From positions 1 to 51,852 of the forward strand of contig DAIQNX010000020.1 of assembly GCA_036788195.1 (NCBI GenBank): DNA of 51,852 nucleotides. Direction: 5' to 3'. Below are positions 32,197-40,625 of the stretch, piece by piece. The position numbers and the translations under genes were made by a program. The notes below the pieces were generated by a model, which did not search any database, had not been told where the DNA came from, and worked only from the letters and a program-made list of their open reading frames with translations. Source of the stretch: CALFXN01 sp937957815 (lineage in GTDB: Bacteria > Synergistota > Synergistia > Synergistales > Aminobacteriaceae). How positions within the stretch are numbered: position 1 is the stretch's first letter; every line of letters starts with the position of its first letter.

Positions 32197-32469
32197 GTGA
32201 AGATCGAAAAAACCGCCAATGCGGGGTCGCTCGAATCGAGCGACGCGATGGTGACGGTCGGACCGCACCCGGGCGGGATCGAGATCGCCGTCACGAGTCC
32301 GGTCGAGCGCCAGTTCGGCGACCGGATGCGCCGGACCGCGCGCGACATCCTGGCCGGAAAAGGCATCATGGAGGGCCTCATCAGGATCGACGACAGGGGC
32401 GCGCTCGACTGCACGCTCCGCGCGCGCCTCGAGACCGCCATAGAGCGGGGGACGACGCCCCGCGGATGA
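32197..32469 (+). CDS. citD: Citrate lyase-type acyl carrier protein (gamma subunit), locus A
   Basis: A 90-residue acyl carrier protein starting at GTG 32197, about eight bases after GGAGTGG. From this start the protein reads VKIEKTANAGSLESSDAMVTV, which puts Ser14 in the LES motif at exactly the position that carries the phosphoribosyl-dephospho-CoA group in known CitD proteins; this confirms the start over the TTG at 32149. The rest, VTSPVERQFGDRMRRTARDI and IRIDDRGALDCTLRARLETA, is typical. Last gene of the plus-strand half of locus A; its end approaches the convergent MEMO-family gene. Confidence 0.93.
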   Translation: MKIEKTANAGSLESSDAMVTVGPHPGGIEIAVTSPVERQFGDRMRRTARDILAGKGIMEGLIRIDDRGALDCTLRARLETAIERGTTPRG

Positions 32470-32503
32470 TGGCGCCTCCGTCGGAGTCACGCACTTCGAT
32501 CGT

Positions 32504-33107
32504 TCACTTCGCGAAGAGCATCGTCGCGTAGCTCGTGCAGGGTTCGTCCNNNNNNNNNNNNNNNNNNNNNNNNNNNNNNNNNNNNNNNNNNNNNNNNNNN
32601 NNNNNNNNNNNNNNNNNNNNNNNNNNNNNNNNNNNNNNNNNNNNNNNNNGTCGTCACGCCGTGTTCGCGGACGAAGATGCGGTCGTCGCGCGTCGCCGCG
32701 CCCGAACGGACGACCGCGCCGACCATGCCCTCGTCCGCCGGGAGCTTCCCGGCCCGGGTCTCCCAGTCCGCGCCGCAGACCGTGACGGCGCTCCGACCCG
32801 CCCGGTAGTGGTCCGGAGCGATGAGAACGACGCGCTTCGGTGAGAGCCCCGAGGCCTTCAGCGTCGCGTAGAAGCGCAGGATCATCGCCCCGGCGACGTC
32901 GTGGTGCGGGGCGATGCCGCCGACGATCCGGCCTGCGACCGCAAGCTCATCGAATGAAGCCCGACCGGAGGCCGCGAGCCGGATTCCGGCGGGCGGCGGC
33001 GGACACACGAGCGCGTGCGCGCCGCAAGGGAAGACCAGCCCCCCGAGCAGCGCACACGCGACGACCGCTCGTACGAGCGCAGCGAGCGAAGCGAGCGGAA
33101 CAGACAC
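32504..33107 (-). CDS. Exported MEMO/AmmeMemoRadiSam protein B-type protein, interrupted by an assembly gap
   Basis: From GTG 33107 the protein has a hydrophobic signal segment (ALVRAVVACALLGGLVFPCG), then GRIVGGIAPHHDVAGAMILR and KRVVLIAPDHYRAG, the two histidine-containing motifs of the MEMO family, to which AmmeMemoRadiSam protein B belongs. The frame enters the 100-N gap at 32649. Beyond the gap, in a different frame relative to the arbitrary N count, the minus strand gives DEPCTSYATMLFAK and a TGA at 32506-32504, which looks like the C-terminal end of such a protein. So the gene probably spans the gap and its true length is unknown. It lies nine bases after the DUF3160 gene. Family function is unsettled (metal-binding dioxygenase-like fold). 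Confidence 0.72.
32550..32649. other. Assembly gap (100 N)
   Basis: A run of exactly 100 N, the conventional filler for a gap of unknown size, inside the MEMO-family gene. Order and distance of sequence on either side rest on scaffolding. Confidence 1.
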
Positions 33108-33116
33108 AGCCGGCGC

Positions 33117-35738
33117 TCAGTTCTCCGGTTTTCTCGTCCAGGCCGGCCGCAGGGCGTCGAGCGCCTTCTGGTCCTTGCCGTAGGCCAGCTTCTTCCAGGC
33201 CGCGTCGTCCATTCGCCCGGAAGCGAGCGGCCGCGCGAACGAATAGAACGAGAAGACCGCCCCCCGCGTCACGCGCGGACCACCCCACGGATCGTCGACG
33301 AAGACGGTGATGTGTCGCGGCGTTCCGGTCGCGACATAAAGCGCGCGGCCCGCGAGGTAGTCGGACGCGACGTCGGCGACGAGCGCCATCCGGAGCCGGT
33401 CGCGGACGTCGTCGGGGACCGGCGGATAGAGCTGCTGCATGTCTTCGGGCAGCAGGAGTTCGCGCGACAGCTCGCACGGGAACTCCCGGACGAAACGGTA
33501 GTCGTCGGCCGTGATCTCGCCTCCTGTCGTCTCCTTCCCGGCGATCGCGGCGAGCCGCTTCATGAGGTCGGCGAACGTCGCGAGCTTTCCGGAATACTCC
33601 TCATCCGTGATCCCCGCGTTCGAGAGGAACCCCTTCACGCCCGACGCGCAGGACGCGAGCGCGTCGAAGAGCTTGGGCTGCGGCTCGACATACCCTCGAG
33701 GCTCCGGAAACAGGAAGTCGGGCGCGTACCAGACGTCTCCGCCGTCGCCCATCTCCGCGCCGGACTGCTCGCCGTAGAGGATCGTGTCGTGCTTCAGTTC
33801 CGCCCAGGCCGCCGAGGCCGTGACGAGCTTCCGGTACTCCCAGTTCGGCGACTTCGCGAAGAACTGCCCGCTCCCCGTCGGCTCGAAGTATTCCGAGAAG
33901 ATCCGCAGCAGCCGCGAGTAGACGTTCGCCGAGAGCGGATTCCGCTCAAAGGTCTTCCACGAATCCTGAAGCTTCTTCAGGTTCTCGCCATATTTCGCGA
34001 ATCCCTCGAACGCTTTCGCTTCGAGCCGCGCAGCGGACGATCCGAGGGCCGCCATGACGTCGAGCGGATCGGGGAGGTTCCGCGGCTTCTCGTCGGTCCC
34101 AGTCCGGGGCGACGTCAGCATATTGAAGGCCATCGCGTCGAACGTGAACCGCCGTCCGATGAACCGGAACCCGACCGCGTCGTCCGACCGCTCCTTCTGC
34201 GTCGCGCCGGTCCTCGGGGCCGGGACGCCGATGATGAGCGGCGGGCGGCTCGCGTCGAGGAGCGCGCGGTTGAGGGCACGCATCCGTTCAACGTCTCCGG
34301 GGGCGTCCGGCGAGAAGAGCTTCTTCGCGACGGGACCGTAGTCGTACCACGAGTTGTCGTTCGACGCGCCGACGAGTTCCGTGAATGGATCGAAGAGCTT
34401 TTTCCACGCCGCGAGCGTCGCCGGGTCTTCGAGCAGCGTGCAGAGGACCGCGATCACGCCCGTGTTCCGGAGCGCCGCCGCTTCCTCCTGCGCCTTCAGA
34501 CCGAACGTGACGCCTCCGAGAAAGCTCATCGAGCGGAAGTACCGCTCGAGTTCCGGCGAGAGCGTGTAGTGTCCGCGCGGACGGTAGAGCGTATAGTCCT
34601 CCTCCCGGCCCGAGAGCGTCGATCGCGTCTTCTCCCTCGCGGCGAGAATCCTGTCGACTTCGGCCTTCGCTCTCGCGGAGAGGCGCCCCTCGCCCGTCAG
34701 CAGCGCGGACGCCACATCGACGTAATCGGACACCACATCCGCCGCCGCCTTCCCCTCGTCGCCCGCCGAGAGCGCCGGGGTCAGATCCGCGAGACCTTTC
34801 TTCATGAGCCCGAGCAGAGCCGCGAGCGAGGGCGCGAAGTGCCCCGCCTCGATCTTCTGGAGCATCCTGTCGAAAATCAGGTGGAACGCGTGGAGTCCGA
34901 GATCGGCCGTGATGAAGAGCGGCGTCACGTGGTCGCGAACGCGCGGATACGATTCCACGAGGTCGTCGACCTCGAGCGTCTCGAGGATCACAGGCTTCGG
35001 ATCGACGTAGAATCCGTGGGCGACGAGCTTCCTGCGCTCCGCCTCTCCGAGGGCGATCCGCTTCTTCATGCTTCCGTCCTGCTCCGTCATGATCTGGGTC
35101 GGAACCCGGGACTCGTCGACCTTCGAGAGATCCGGAACATACGAGGCCCCGAGGCGCGTCAGGTCCGACGCCCGCGCCCACGCGAAGCGCGTCTGGACAT
35201 CCGCGGGTTCCGGATTCTCCTCCGAGGCGCCGACGCTCGAGAAACGCAGCAGGATCCACTCCCCGCCGTCCGTCGATGCCTTTCCGACGCCCGTCACGGC
35301 CACTCCCCGCGGCAGGAAGAACGCGCTGTACTTCGCGGCCGGGTGTTTTCCGGGAAGCAGGAAGAGTTCGAGTCTCTCCGTCCTGACGGAGTAGGTTCCG
35401 GGGTCGGAGGAGTCGTACGCCGGGAACGGAACGATCGCGTTCTTCTCGATGAAGCCGAGCACCGTCTCTCCGCTTTTCAGCGCGACCCATTTCGAGGCGT
35501 GCCTCCCCGACACGGGGGCGACCGTCACGCGGCTTCCGTAGTAGACGCACGCCTCGATGTCGTCCCGCACTTCGATACCCCGGCCGTTTTCGACCGTTTT
35601 GTAGGGTCCCGGGTTCTTCATCACCGGCGCGATCTGACGGACAACGACGCAGGTTTCGTCGGCCGCGGCGACCGTTCTTCCTCCCGACGCTGCAAGCACG
35701 CAAAGCGCACACAACAGGACGATGCGATTCGCTTTCAT
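33117..35738 (-). CDS. DUF3160 family secreted protein
   Basis: An 873-residue protein with a signal peptide (MKANRIVLLCALCVLAASGG, cleavage near VAA). An SH3-like N-terminal part (about 30-200) precedes a large alpha-helical region with DUF3160 traits: HVTPLFITADLGLHAFHLIFDRML, LERYFRSMSFLGGVTF, GFRFIGRRFTFDAMAFNML, DVMAALGSSAARLEA, AWAELKHDTILYGEQSG and ALVADVASDYLAGRALYVATG. The biochemical role is not known to me; members are large exported proteins, and two HxxxE/HxxxH-like spots (HAFHLIFD, ELKHD) could bind metal, which is speculation. ATG 35738 follows GAGAGGAGCG. It is followed by the MEMO-type gene after nine bases, so the two are probably one operon of exported proteins. Confidence 0.8.
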   Translation of the reverse strand: MKANRIVLLCALCVLAASGGRTVAAADETCVVVRQIAPVMKNPGPYKTVENGRGIEVRDDIEACVYYGSRVTVAPVSGRHASKWVALKSGETVLGFIEKNAIVPFPAYDSSDPGTYSVRTERLELFLLPGKHPAAKYSAFFLPRGVAVTGVGKASTDGGEWILLRFSSVGASEENPEPADVQTRFAWARASDLTRLGASYVPDLSKVDESRVPTQIMTEQDGSMKKRIALGEAERRKLVAHGFYVDPKPVILETLEVDDLVESYPRVRDHVTPLFITADLGLHAFHLIFDRMLQKIEAGHFAPSLAALLGLMKKGLADLTPALSAGDEGKAAADVVSDYVDVASALLTGEGRLSARAKAEVDRILAAREKTRSTLSGREEDYTLYRPRGHYTLSPELERYFRSMSFLGGVTFGLKAQEEAAALRNTGVIAVLCTLLEDPATLAAWKKLFDPFTELVGASNDNSWYDYGPVAKKLFSPDAPGDVERMRALNRALLDASRPPLIIGVPAPRTGATQKERSDDAVGFRFIGRRFTFDAMAFNMLTSPRTGTDEKPRNLPDPLDVMAALGSSAARLEAKAFEGFAKYGENLKKLQDSWKTFERNPLSANVYSRLLRIFSEYFEPTGSGQFFAKSPNWEYRKLVTASAAWAELKHDTILYGEQSGAEMGDGGDVWYAPDFLFPEPRGYVEPQPKLFDALASCASGVKGFLSNAGITDEEYSGKLATFADLMKRLAAIAGKETTGGEITADDYRFVREFPCELSRELLLPEDMQQLYPPVPDDVRDRLRMALVADVASDYLAGRALYVATGTPRHITVFVDDPWGGPRVTRGAVFSFYSFARPLASGRMDDAAWKKLAYGKDQKALDALRPAWTRKPEN

Positions 35739-35803
35739 ACGCTCACGCTCCTCTCGATTCCGATATTCCGTCTGAAGTGTTCGTATCGTACACCGGAAAC
35801 GGA

Positions 35804-35843
35804 CAAAAGGAATCCCCCCTCCCGGGTAGCGGAAGGGGGGATT
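35804..35843 (-). terminator. Terminator of the locus B operon (after second citF)
   Basis: On the minus strand AATCCCCCCTTCC (35843-35831) pairs with GG(G)AGGGGGGATT (35823-35811), followed by CCTTTTGTCC. It lies 28 bases past the citF stop at 35872. Confidence 0.8.
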
Positions 35844-35871
35844 GCAGGTCTTCCGGAATACGACGCCGGGA

Positions 35872-37419
35872 TCAGCGCGGCGCGACGTTCCGGATCACGT
35901 CGATGACCGTCCCGTCCCGATACTCGACGACGCCGATGATCCGGTCCCCGAACCTCGGTGTTTCCGGTTCGCCCGTCAGCGCGTACGCGTCGTCACGAAG
36001 GTCGGCGATATCGCGCAGGGGCAGGCGCGCCTTCCTGACCGCGCCCTCCAGATCCGTCCTCGCCGGGTTCACGGCGACGCCGCGCTCGGTCACGATCACG
36101 TCGACGGTCGAACCGGGCGTCGTGACCGTCAGGACCCGGTCGACGACCATCGGGAGCCTGCCGCGCAGCAGCGGCGTCACGATAACGGTCATCCAGGCGC
36201 CCGCAGCCGTGTCCATGTGTCCGCCGATACCGTGGAGGAGCACCCCGTCCGATTCGGTGTTGACGTTCACGTTGAAATCGACGTCGACCTGCGTCGCTCC
36301 GAGGATCGCAGCGTCGAGCCGGTCGACGACGCACCCGCGCGGTCCCGGACACGCGTACATCGCGGCGCTCATCTCGCGGTGGTTCGGATTCCGGACGAGC
36401 GACCGGATCGCCTCGGCGTCGAAGCTCTGGACATCGAGCAGCGCGTCGAAGAGCCCCTCTTCGTGCATTGTCACGAGATCGCCCGTGACGCCCCCCGACG
36501 CGAAGCTTCCCCGGACGCCCCGTTCGATCATCTGCGCCCGCACTGCGGCCGTCGCCGCGAGCGAGATGCCGCCCGCGCCGGCCTGGTACGACATTCCCGG
36601 CGCGATCACGCCGCACGCGTCGAGGACGCGCGCCGTGCGGTCGGCGATCAGGAGGCGCATCGGGTCCTTCGTGACCGCGAGCGTCCCCGAGACGATGCGT
36701 TCCGGAATCCCGATCCGTTCGACCGGAACGACCCAGTCCACGCAGGTCTGATCGATGGACGCGCGCGACAGTGGGTACGGGACGAGAGTGTCCGTCAGCG
36801 CGACGACCTGACGCGCGTAGCGCGCGTCCGTGTGCGCGTAGCCGAGCGAGCCGCACGCGGACGGCCCCGACAGGCCGCTCAGATTGCCCTCGGGGTCGGC
36901 GGTTGGCGCGGCGATGAACGCGACGTCGACCGGAAGTTCTCCTGAAGCGGCGGCGCGCGCCCTGCCCCCGTGCGACCGAAGCACGACGGGGCCGTCGAAG
37001 AGTCCGTCCGACGCGGCCCGCCCGACGGGACCGTTCACGCTGCCCTGAATGCCCGCGACGACGCCCGAGCGGACGTGCGCCAGGATGGACTCGTGCGCCG
37101 GGAAGAGCGCCGTCGGCGCGAGGATCAGTCCCCTGAGGCCGCGGCGCGCCAGCGCGTCGAGGATCATCGAAACGACGAGGTCCCCGTCGCGGAGATGATG
37201 GTGGAACGAGATCGTCATTCCGTCGCGCAGGTCGAGCAGGTCGAGCGCCCGTTCGAGCGGGACGACCTTCGCGCCGGAACGCCTGTGTGTTTCCGCGTCG
37301 CGCCCCCTCTCCGGAGCCTCGCTTCGGGGCGCGGCGGCGCCGTTCGGCGCAAAGGGACGCACGTCTCCATACCCCGGAATGCGGCCGGGAATTTCCCGTC
37401 CCTCGCCGTTCAGCGACAT
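35872..37419 (-). CDS. citF: Citrate lyase-type alpha subunit, second copy (locus B)
   Basis: A 515-residue CitF paralogue, equal in length to the locus A copy but diverged throughout. Shared motifs: LRDGMTISFHHHLRDGDLVV, RSHGGRARAAASGELPVDVA, GPSACGSLGYAHTDARYARQ, DVQSFDAEAIRSLVRNPNH, TQVDVDFNVNVNTESDGVLL and IGVVEYRDGTVIDVIR. The N-terminal 50 residues differ from locus A. It overlaps the citE stop by ten bases and the ATG at 37419 follows GGAGAGGAGGAGTCGTC. As last gene of the locus B operon it ends before the terminator at 35804-35843. The substrate may be citrate or an analogue such as citramalate; family members of citramalate lyase have the same subunits. Confidence 0.92.
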   Translation of the reverse strand: MSLNGEGREIPGRIPGYGDVRPFAPNGAAAPRSEAPERGRDAETHRRSGAKVVPLERALDLLDLRDGMTISFHHHLRDGDLVVSMILDALARRGLRGLILAPTALFPAHESILAHVRSGVVAGIQGSVNGPVGRAASDGLFDGPVVLRSHGGRARAAASGELPVDVAFIAAPTADPEGNLSGLSGPSACGSLGYAHTDARYARQVVALTDTLVPYPLSRASIDQTCVDWVVPVERIGIPERIVSGTLAVTKDPMRLLIADRTARVLDACGVIAPGMSYQAGAGGISLAATAAVRAQMIERGVRGSFASGGVTGDLVTMHEEGLFDALLDVQSFDAEAIRSLVRNPNHREMSAAMYACPGPRGCVVDRLDAAILGATQVDVDFNVNVNTESDGVLLHGIGGHMDTAAGAWMTVIVTPLLRGRLPMVVDRVLTVTTPGSTVDVIVTERGVAVNPARTDLEGAVRKARLPLRDIADLRDDAYALTGEPETPRFGDRIIGVVEYRDGTVIDVIRNVAPR

Positions 37420-38315
37420 GACGACTCCTCCTCTCCGGGAAGCGCTCCGGCCGCCCGGGCCAGATCGAGCACCTTCCGCGCGCGCTTCAGCACCGGGGCG
37501 TCAACCATCTTTCCGTCGACGACGACGACGCCGATCCCCTTTTTCTTTCCTTCGGCGAGGCCGCGCTCGACGCGCAGCGCCGCCGCGATCTCCTTCTCCG
37601 AGGGCGTGAAGGCCCGGTGAACGACCGGGATCTGGCGCGGATGAATCACCGACTTGCCGTCGAACCCGAGGATCCGCGCCCGGCGCGCCTCCTCGAAGAG
37701 TCCCTCGTCGTCCGCGACGTCCGAATAGACCGAGTCGAGCGCCTGAACGCCGGCGACGCGCGCGGCAAGCAGCATCCGCGCGCGCAGGTCCGCAAGCTCC
37801 GCCCCGTCCTTCGTTCGGATCGCGCCGACATCGGCCGTGTAGTCCTCCGCGCCGAAGTTCAGCGCCGTGACGCGCGGGCTCGCCGTCGCGATCTCCATGA
37901 CGTTCCAGGCGCCGAGCGCCGTCTCGATGATCGGCATGAAAGCGATCGATCCGCGTTCGACGCCCGACGCGGCCTCCAGATCGCCGACGATCCGGTCGAC
38001 GTCCGTCACGTCCTGCGCGGTCTCGCACTTCGGGATGCGGATCGTGTCCGGGCGCTGCGGGACGATCATGTCGAGATCCTCCCGGCCGAATGGCGTCGAA
38101 AGGGAGTTGATCCGAACGACCACTTCGGCGGATGCGTAGCGTACGGTCGACAGCGCGTTCCGGAGAAGGGTTCGCGCGGCGTCCTTCTCCGCAAAGGGCA
38201 CCGCGTCCTCGAGGTCGAAGACGAGGACGTCCGCCCCGTAGATTCCGGCGTTGATCAGCATCGCCGGGTTGTTTCCCGGAACGTAGAGCGAACTGCGGCG
38301 CAGGTTCTTCGTCAC
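37410..38315 (-). CDS. citE: Citrate lyase-type beta subunit, second copy (locus B)
   Basis: A 301-residue CitE paralogue: SSLYVPGNNPAMLINAGIYG, DVLVFDLEDAVPFAEKDAAR, VVVRINSLSTPFGREDLDMI with the conserved Arg, FMPIIETALGAWNVMEIA with Glu, NFGAEDYTADVGAIRTKDG with Asp, and DGKSVIHPRQIPVVH. The Asp loop has AEDYTADVG where locus A has GQDFAADLG; this and PIIETALGAWN may reflect a different substrate. GTG 38315 overlaps the citD stop by four bases (GTGA) and lies ten bases after GGAGGTG. It overlaps citF by ten bases. Confidence 0.92.
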   Translation of the reverse strand: MTKNLRRSSLYVPGNNPAMLINAGIYGADVLVFDLEDAVPFAEKDAARTLLRNALSTVRYASAEVVVRINSLSTPFGREDLDMIVPQRPDTIRIPKCETAQDVTDVDRIVGDLEAASGVERGSIAFMPIIETALGAWNVMEIATASPRVTALNFGAEDYTADVGAIRTKDGAELADLRARMLLAARVAGVQALDSVYSDVADDEGLFEEARRARILGFDGKSVIHPRQIPVVHRAFTPSEKEIAAALRVERGLAEGKKKGIGVVVVDGKMVDAPVLKRARKVLDLARAAGALPGEEESSCR

Positions 38316-38641
38316 GTGCGGCTCACCTCCGCCGAAGCCCGGGCGCGCCGGACGGCGGTCTCGACGCGCGCCGCCAGCGTGCAGTCGAGCGCACCCCGGT
38401 CCCTGATGACGACATCGGCGTCCGTCACGCCCAGGGCGCACAGCGTTTCCAGCGCAACGCGCCGCATCCTGTCCCCGCAGACCGCCAGGGAGGGGCTTTC
38501 AAGATGCAGCGAGACTCCCCCTCCGGGCGGGGGAAGCGTCACGACCACAAGCGCGTCGCAGGACTCGAACGACCCGGAGACGCCGCGGCCGGGGACGGCG
38601 GCTTCATTGCGATGCGCGACGGACATCGGCCCGGAATTCAT
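38312..38641 (-). CDS. citD: Citrate lyase-type acyl carrier protein, second copy (locus B)
   Basis: A 109-residue CitD paralogue. The prosthetic-group serine is kept in GSFESCDALVVV (Ser27 from this start), and RDRGALDCTLAARVETAVRR matches the C-terminal CitD motif. It is longer than usual at both ends, and the middle (TLPPPGGGVSLHLESPSLAV) differs from locus A. Two starts are possible: ATG 38641 and ATG 38626. It begins three bases after the TRAP permease stop and overlaps citE by four bases. It would need CitX and CitG (45253-46631) for its cofactor and a CitC for acetylation. Confidence 0.88.
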   Translation of the reverse strand: MNSGPMSVAHRNEAAVPGRGVSGSFESCDALVVVTLPPPGGGVSLHLESPSLAVCGDRMRRVALETLCALGVTDADVVIRDRGALDCTLAARVETAVRRARASAEVSRT

Positions 38642-38644
38642 GTT

Positions 38645-40558
38645 TCAGCGTCCCGTTCCGGCGCGGCGGCTGAGAACGACGACCAGCGCCAGAAGCACGA
38701 TCCCGGCGGCGTCCGTAACGATCCCCGGAACGATCAGCAGAATCGCCGCGGCGAACGCGAGGAACCGCAGGGGGAGCGAAACCGGCCCGAGAGCGTAGCC
38801 CTCGGTGGCGACCGCCAGGGAGAAGACGCCGACACAGGCCGTCACGACGGCGACGCCGAACGAGACCCAGTTCGTCACGTTCGTCAGCATGAGTTCGGGA
38901 GAGTAGATGAACACGAACGGGATGATGAACCCCGCGAGTCCGAGCCGCATCGAGGCGATGGCCGTCCGGTTCGGGTCGGCCCCGGCGATTCCCGCGGCCG
39001 TGTAGGCGCCGACGCATACGGGCGGCGTGATCGAGGAGAGCGCCGCGAAGTAGAAGACGAAAAAGTGGACGTCGAGCGGCTTGCAGCCGAGAAGGATGAG
39101 CGCCGGAGCACCGACCGCGCTCGCCATGACGTAGCTCGCGGTCGTCGGCATTCCCATGCCGAGGGCGACCGCCAGAAGCATCGTCGCGATCAGCGTCAGC
39201 GCGAGGCTTCCCTGCGTCATCGTGAGGATCGCGTCGCCGACGCGCAATGCGATGCCGGTGGCGCCCATCATCCCGATGACGACGCCGACGATGAAGCACG
39301 CGACCGCCACGGAGAGGGCGCTCTTCGAGCCGTCTTCGAGGGTTTTGATGAACTTCTTCGGCTCCATCCGGTCCTCCTTGCGGACGAAGCTCAGGATCAC
39401 CGCGAGGATAATGCCCCAGCACCCCGCGTAGAGCGGGTTGTACCCCTGAACGAGGAAGTAGATGATCCCCGCGAGCGGAATGGCCTTGTACCCGTCTCTG
39501 AGAATGACGTCCTTCGCCTTCGGCAGTATGCTCTTCTCGAGCCCCTTCAGGCCGAGTTTCGAGGCCTCGAGGCTCAGGCTGCACCAGATTCCGAAGAAGT
39601 AGAGGATCGCCGGGACGACGGACGCCACGAGAACCTTGAGGTACGATATCCCGAGCGTATCGGCGATGATGAAGGCAGCCGCCCCGAGGACCGGCGGCAT
39701 GATCTGCCCCCCGGTCGAGGCGGCGGCTTCGACCGCCCCCGCGAAGAACGGCTGGTATCCGATCTTCTTCATGAGCGGTATCGTGAACGTCCCCGTCGTC
39801 GCGACGTTGGCCGAGGTGCTCCCGCTGATCGTGCCCATCAGCGCGCTCGACAGAACCGCGATCTTCGCGGGACCGCCCTTGAGGTGCCCCGTCAGCGCCA
39901 TCGCGAGATCGTTGAAGAACTTCGCCGTCCCCGTCGATCCGAGGAAGGCGCCGAAAAGGATGAACAGGTAGATGTACGTCGCCGACACTCCCGTCACGAG
40001 GCCGAAGAGGCCGTCGGTCGTGAGGTAGAGCTCCTCGATGATCCTCGGGACCGAGAGTCCGAAATGGCGGAAGGGGCCCGGCATGGACCGCCCGAAGTAT
40101 GCGAAGAAGAGGAAGAAACCGCAGAAGACCGGAAGCGAATATCCGAGAACGCGGCGACCGGCTTCGAAGACGATGAAGATCATCATGGCTCCGAGGAAGA
40201 GCTCGATGGTTTTGTACATTCCCGCCCGATTCGCTATGTCCTCGTAGTTGAGGTAGATATAGATCGTGCAGACGGCGGCGATGACGGCCAGGATCCAGTC
40301 CGTCGCCGACGGGCGGTCCACCGGCGACGACTTCCGCATCGGGTAGATCAGGAAAACGAGCGGCAGGACGAACGCCATGTGGAGGCTGCGCTGCTGCATG
40401 GCCGGGAAGAGGCCGAAAAACGCCGTATAGAGCTGAAAGGCCGCGAGACTGACGGTCAACACCGTGATCAGCGTTCCAAGCCGCCCCGTCGGCGAACGCT
40501 TCTTGCCCGCGACCGGCTTCTGGTCTTCCTCTTCGAGGAGAAGATCGTTTGGGTCCAT
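38645..40558 (-). CDS. TRAP transporter fused permease (DctQM type)
   Basis: A 637-residue polytopic protein in which the small and large permease domains are fused, as in TAXI-type TRAP systems. The N-terminus (DPNDLLLEEEDQ...RSPTGRLG) is cytoplasmic, followed by four DctQ-like segments, then the DctM-like part with GTISGSTSANVATTGTFTIP, MKKIGYQPFFAGAVEAAAST, GGQIMPPVLGAAAFIIADTL and GMGMPTTASYVMASAVGAPA. It pairs with the TAXI binding protein just upstream in the operon. ATG 40558 follows GGGAGG. The lyase genes citDEF follow it directly, so its cargo is probably the lyase substrate or a precursor. Confidence 0.92.
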   Translation of the reverse strand: MDPNDLLLEEEDQKPVAGKKRSPTGRLGTLITVLTVSLAAFQLYTAFFGLFPAMQQRSLHMAFVLPLVFLIYPMRKSSPVDRPSATDWILAVIAAVCTIYIYLNYEDIANRAGMYKTIELFLGAMMIFIVFEAGRRVLGYSLPVFCGFFLFFAYFGRSMPGPFRHFGLSVPRIIEELYLTTDGLFGLVTGVSATYIYLFILFGAFLGSTGTAKFFNDLAMALTGHLKGGPAKIAVLSSALMGTISGSTSANVATTGTFTIPLMKKIGYQPFFAGAVEAAASTGGQIMPPVLGAAAFIIADTLGISYLKVLVASVVPAILYFFGIWCSLSLEASKLGLKGLEKSILPKAKDVILRDGYKAIPLAGIIYFLVQGYNPLYAGCWGIILAVILSFVRKEDRMEPKKFIKTLEDGSKSALSVAVACFIVGVVIGMMGATGIALRVGDAILTMTQGSLALTLIATMLLAVALGMGMPTTASYVMASAVGAPALILLGCKPLDVHFFVFYFAALSSITPPVCVGAYTAAGIAGADPNRTAIASMRLGLAGFIIPFVFIYSPELMLTNVTNWVSFGVAVVTACVGVFSLAVATEGYALGPVSLPLRFLAFAAAILLIVPGIVTDAAGIVLLALVVVLSRRAGTGR

Positions 40559-40585
40559 GATCCGAAACCTCCCTTTCCCGCAAGA

Positions 40586-40613
40586 ACGGGGGAGAGACGT
40601 TTCCCTCCCCCGT
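40586..40613 (-). terminator. Intercistronic hairpin between TAXI binding protein and permease genes
   Basis: ACGGGGGAG (40586-40594) pairs with CTCCCCCGT (40605-40613), a 9-bp stem with a 10-base loop, 12 bases past the stop of the binding-protein gene. No U-tract; same placement as the hairpins after dctP and tctC. Confidence 0.6.
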
Positions 40614-40625
40614 CGTATATCCTTT

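Noticed and set aside
33015..35906. Open frame of more than 900 codons on the plus strand opposite the DUF3160 gene
   Set aside because: It is the mirror of a real gene in GC-rich DNA: Arg/Asp/Glu-rich composition, no domain and no ribosome binding site. Similar long antisense frames at 1178-3145, 38504-40780, 42289-44319 and 47232-49034 are rejected for the same reason.
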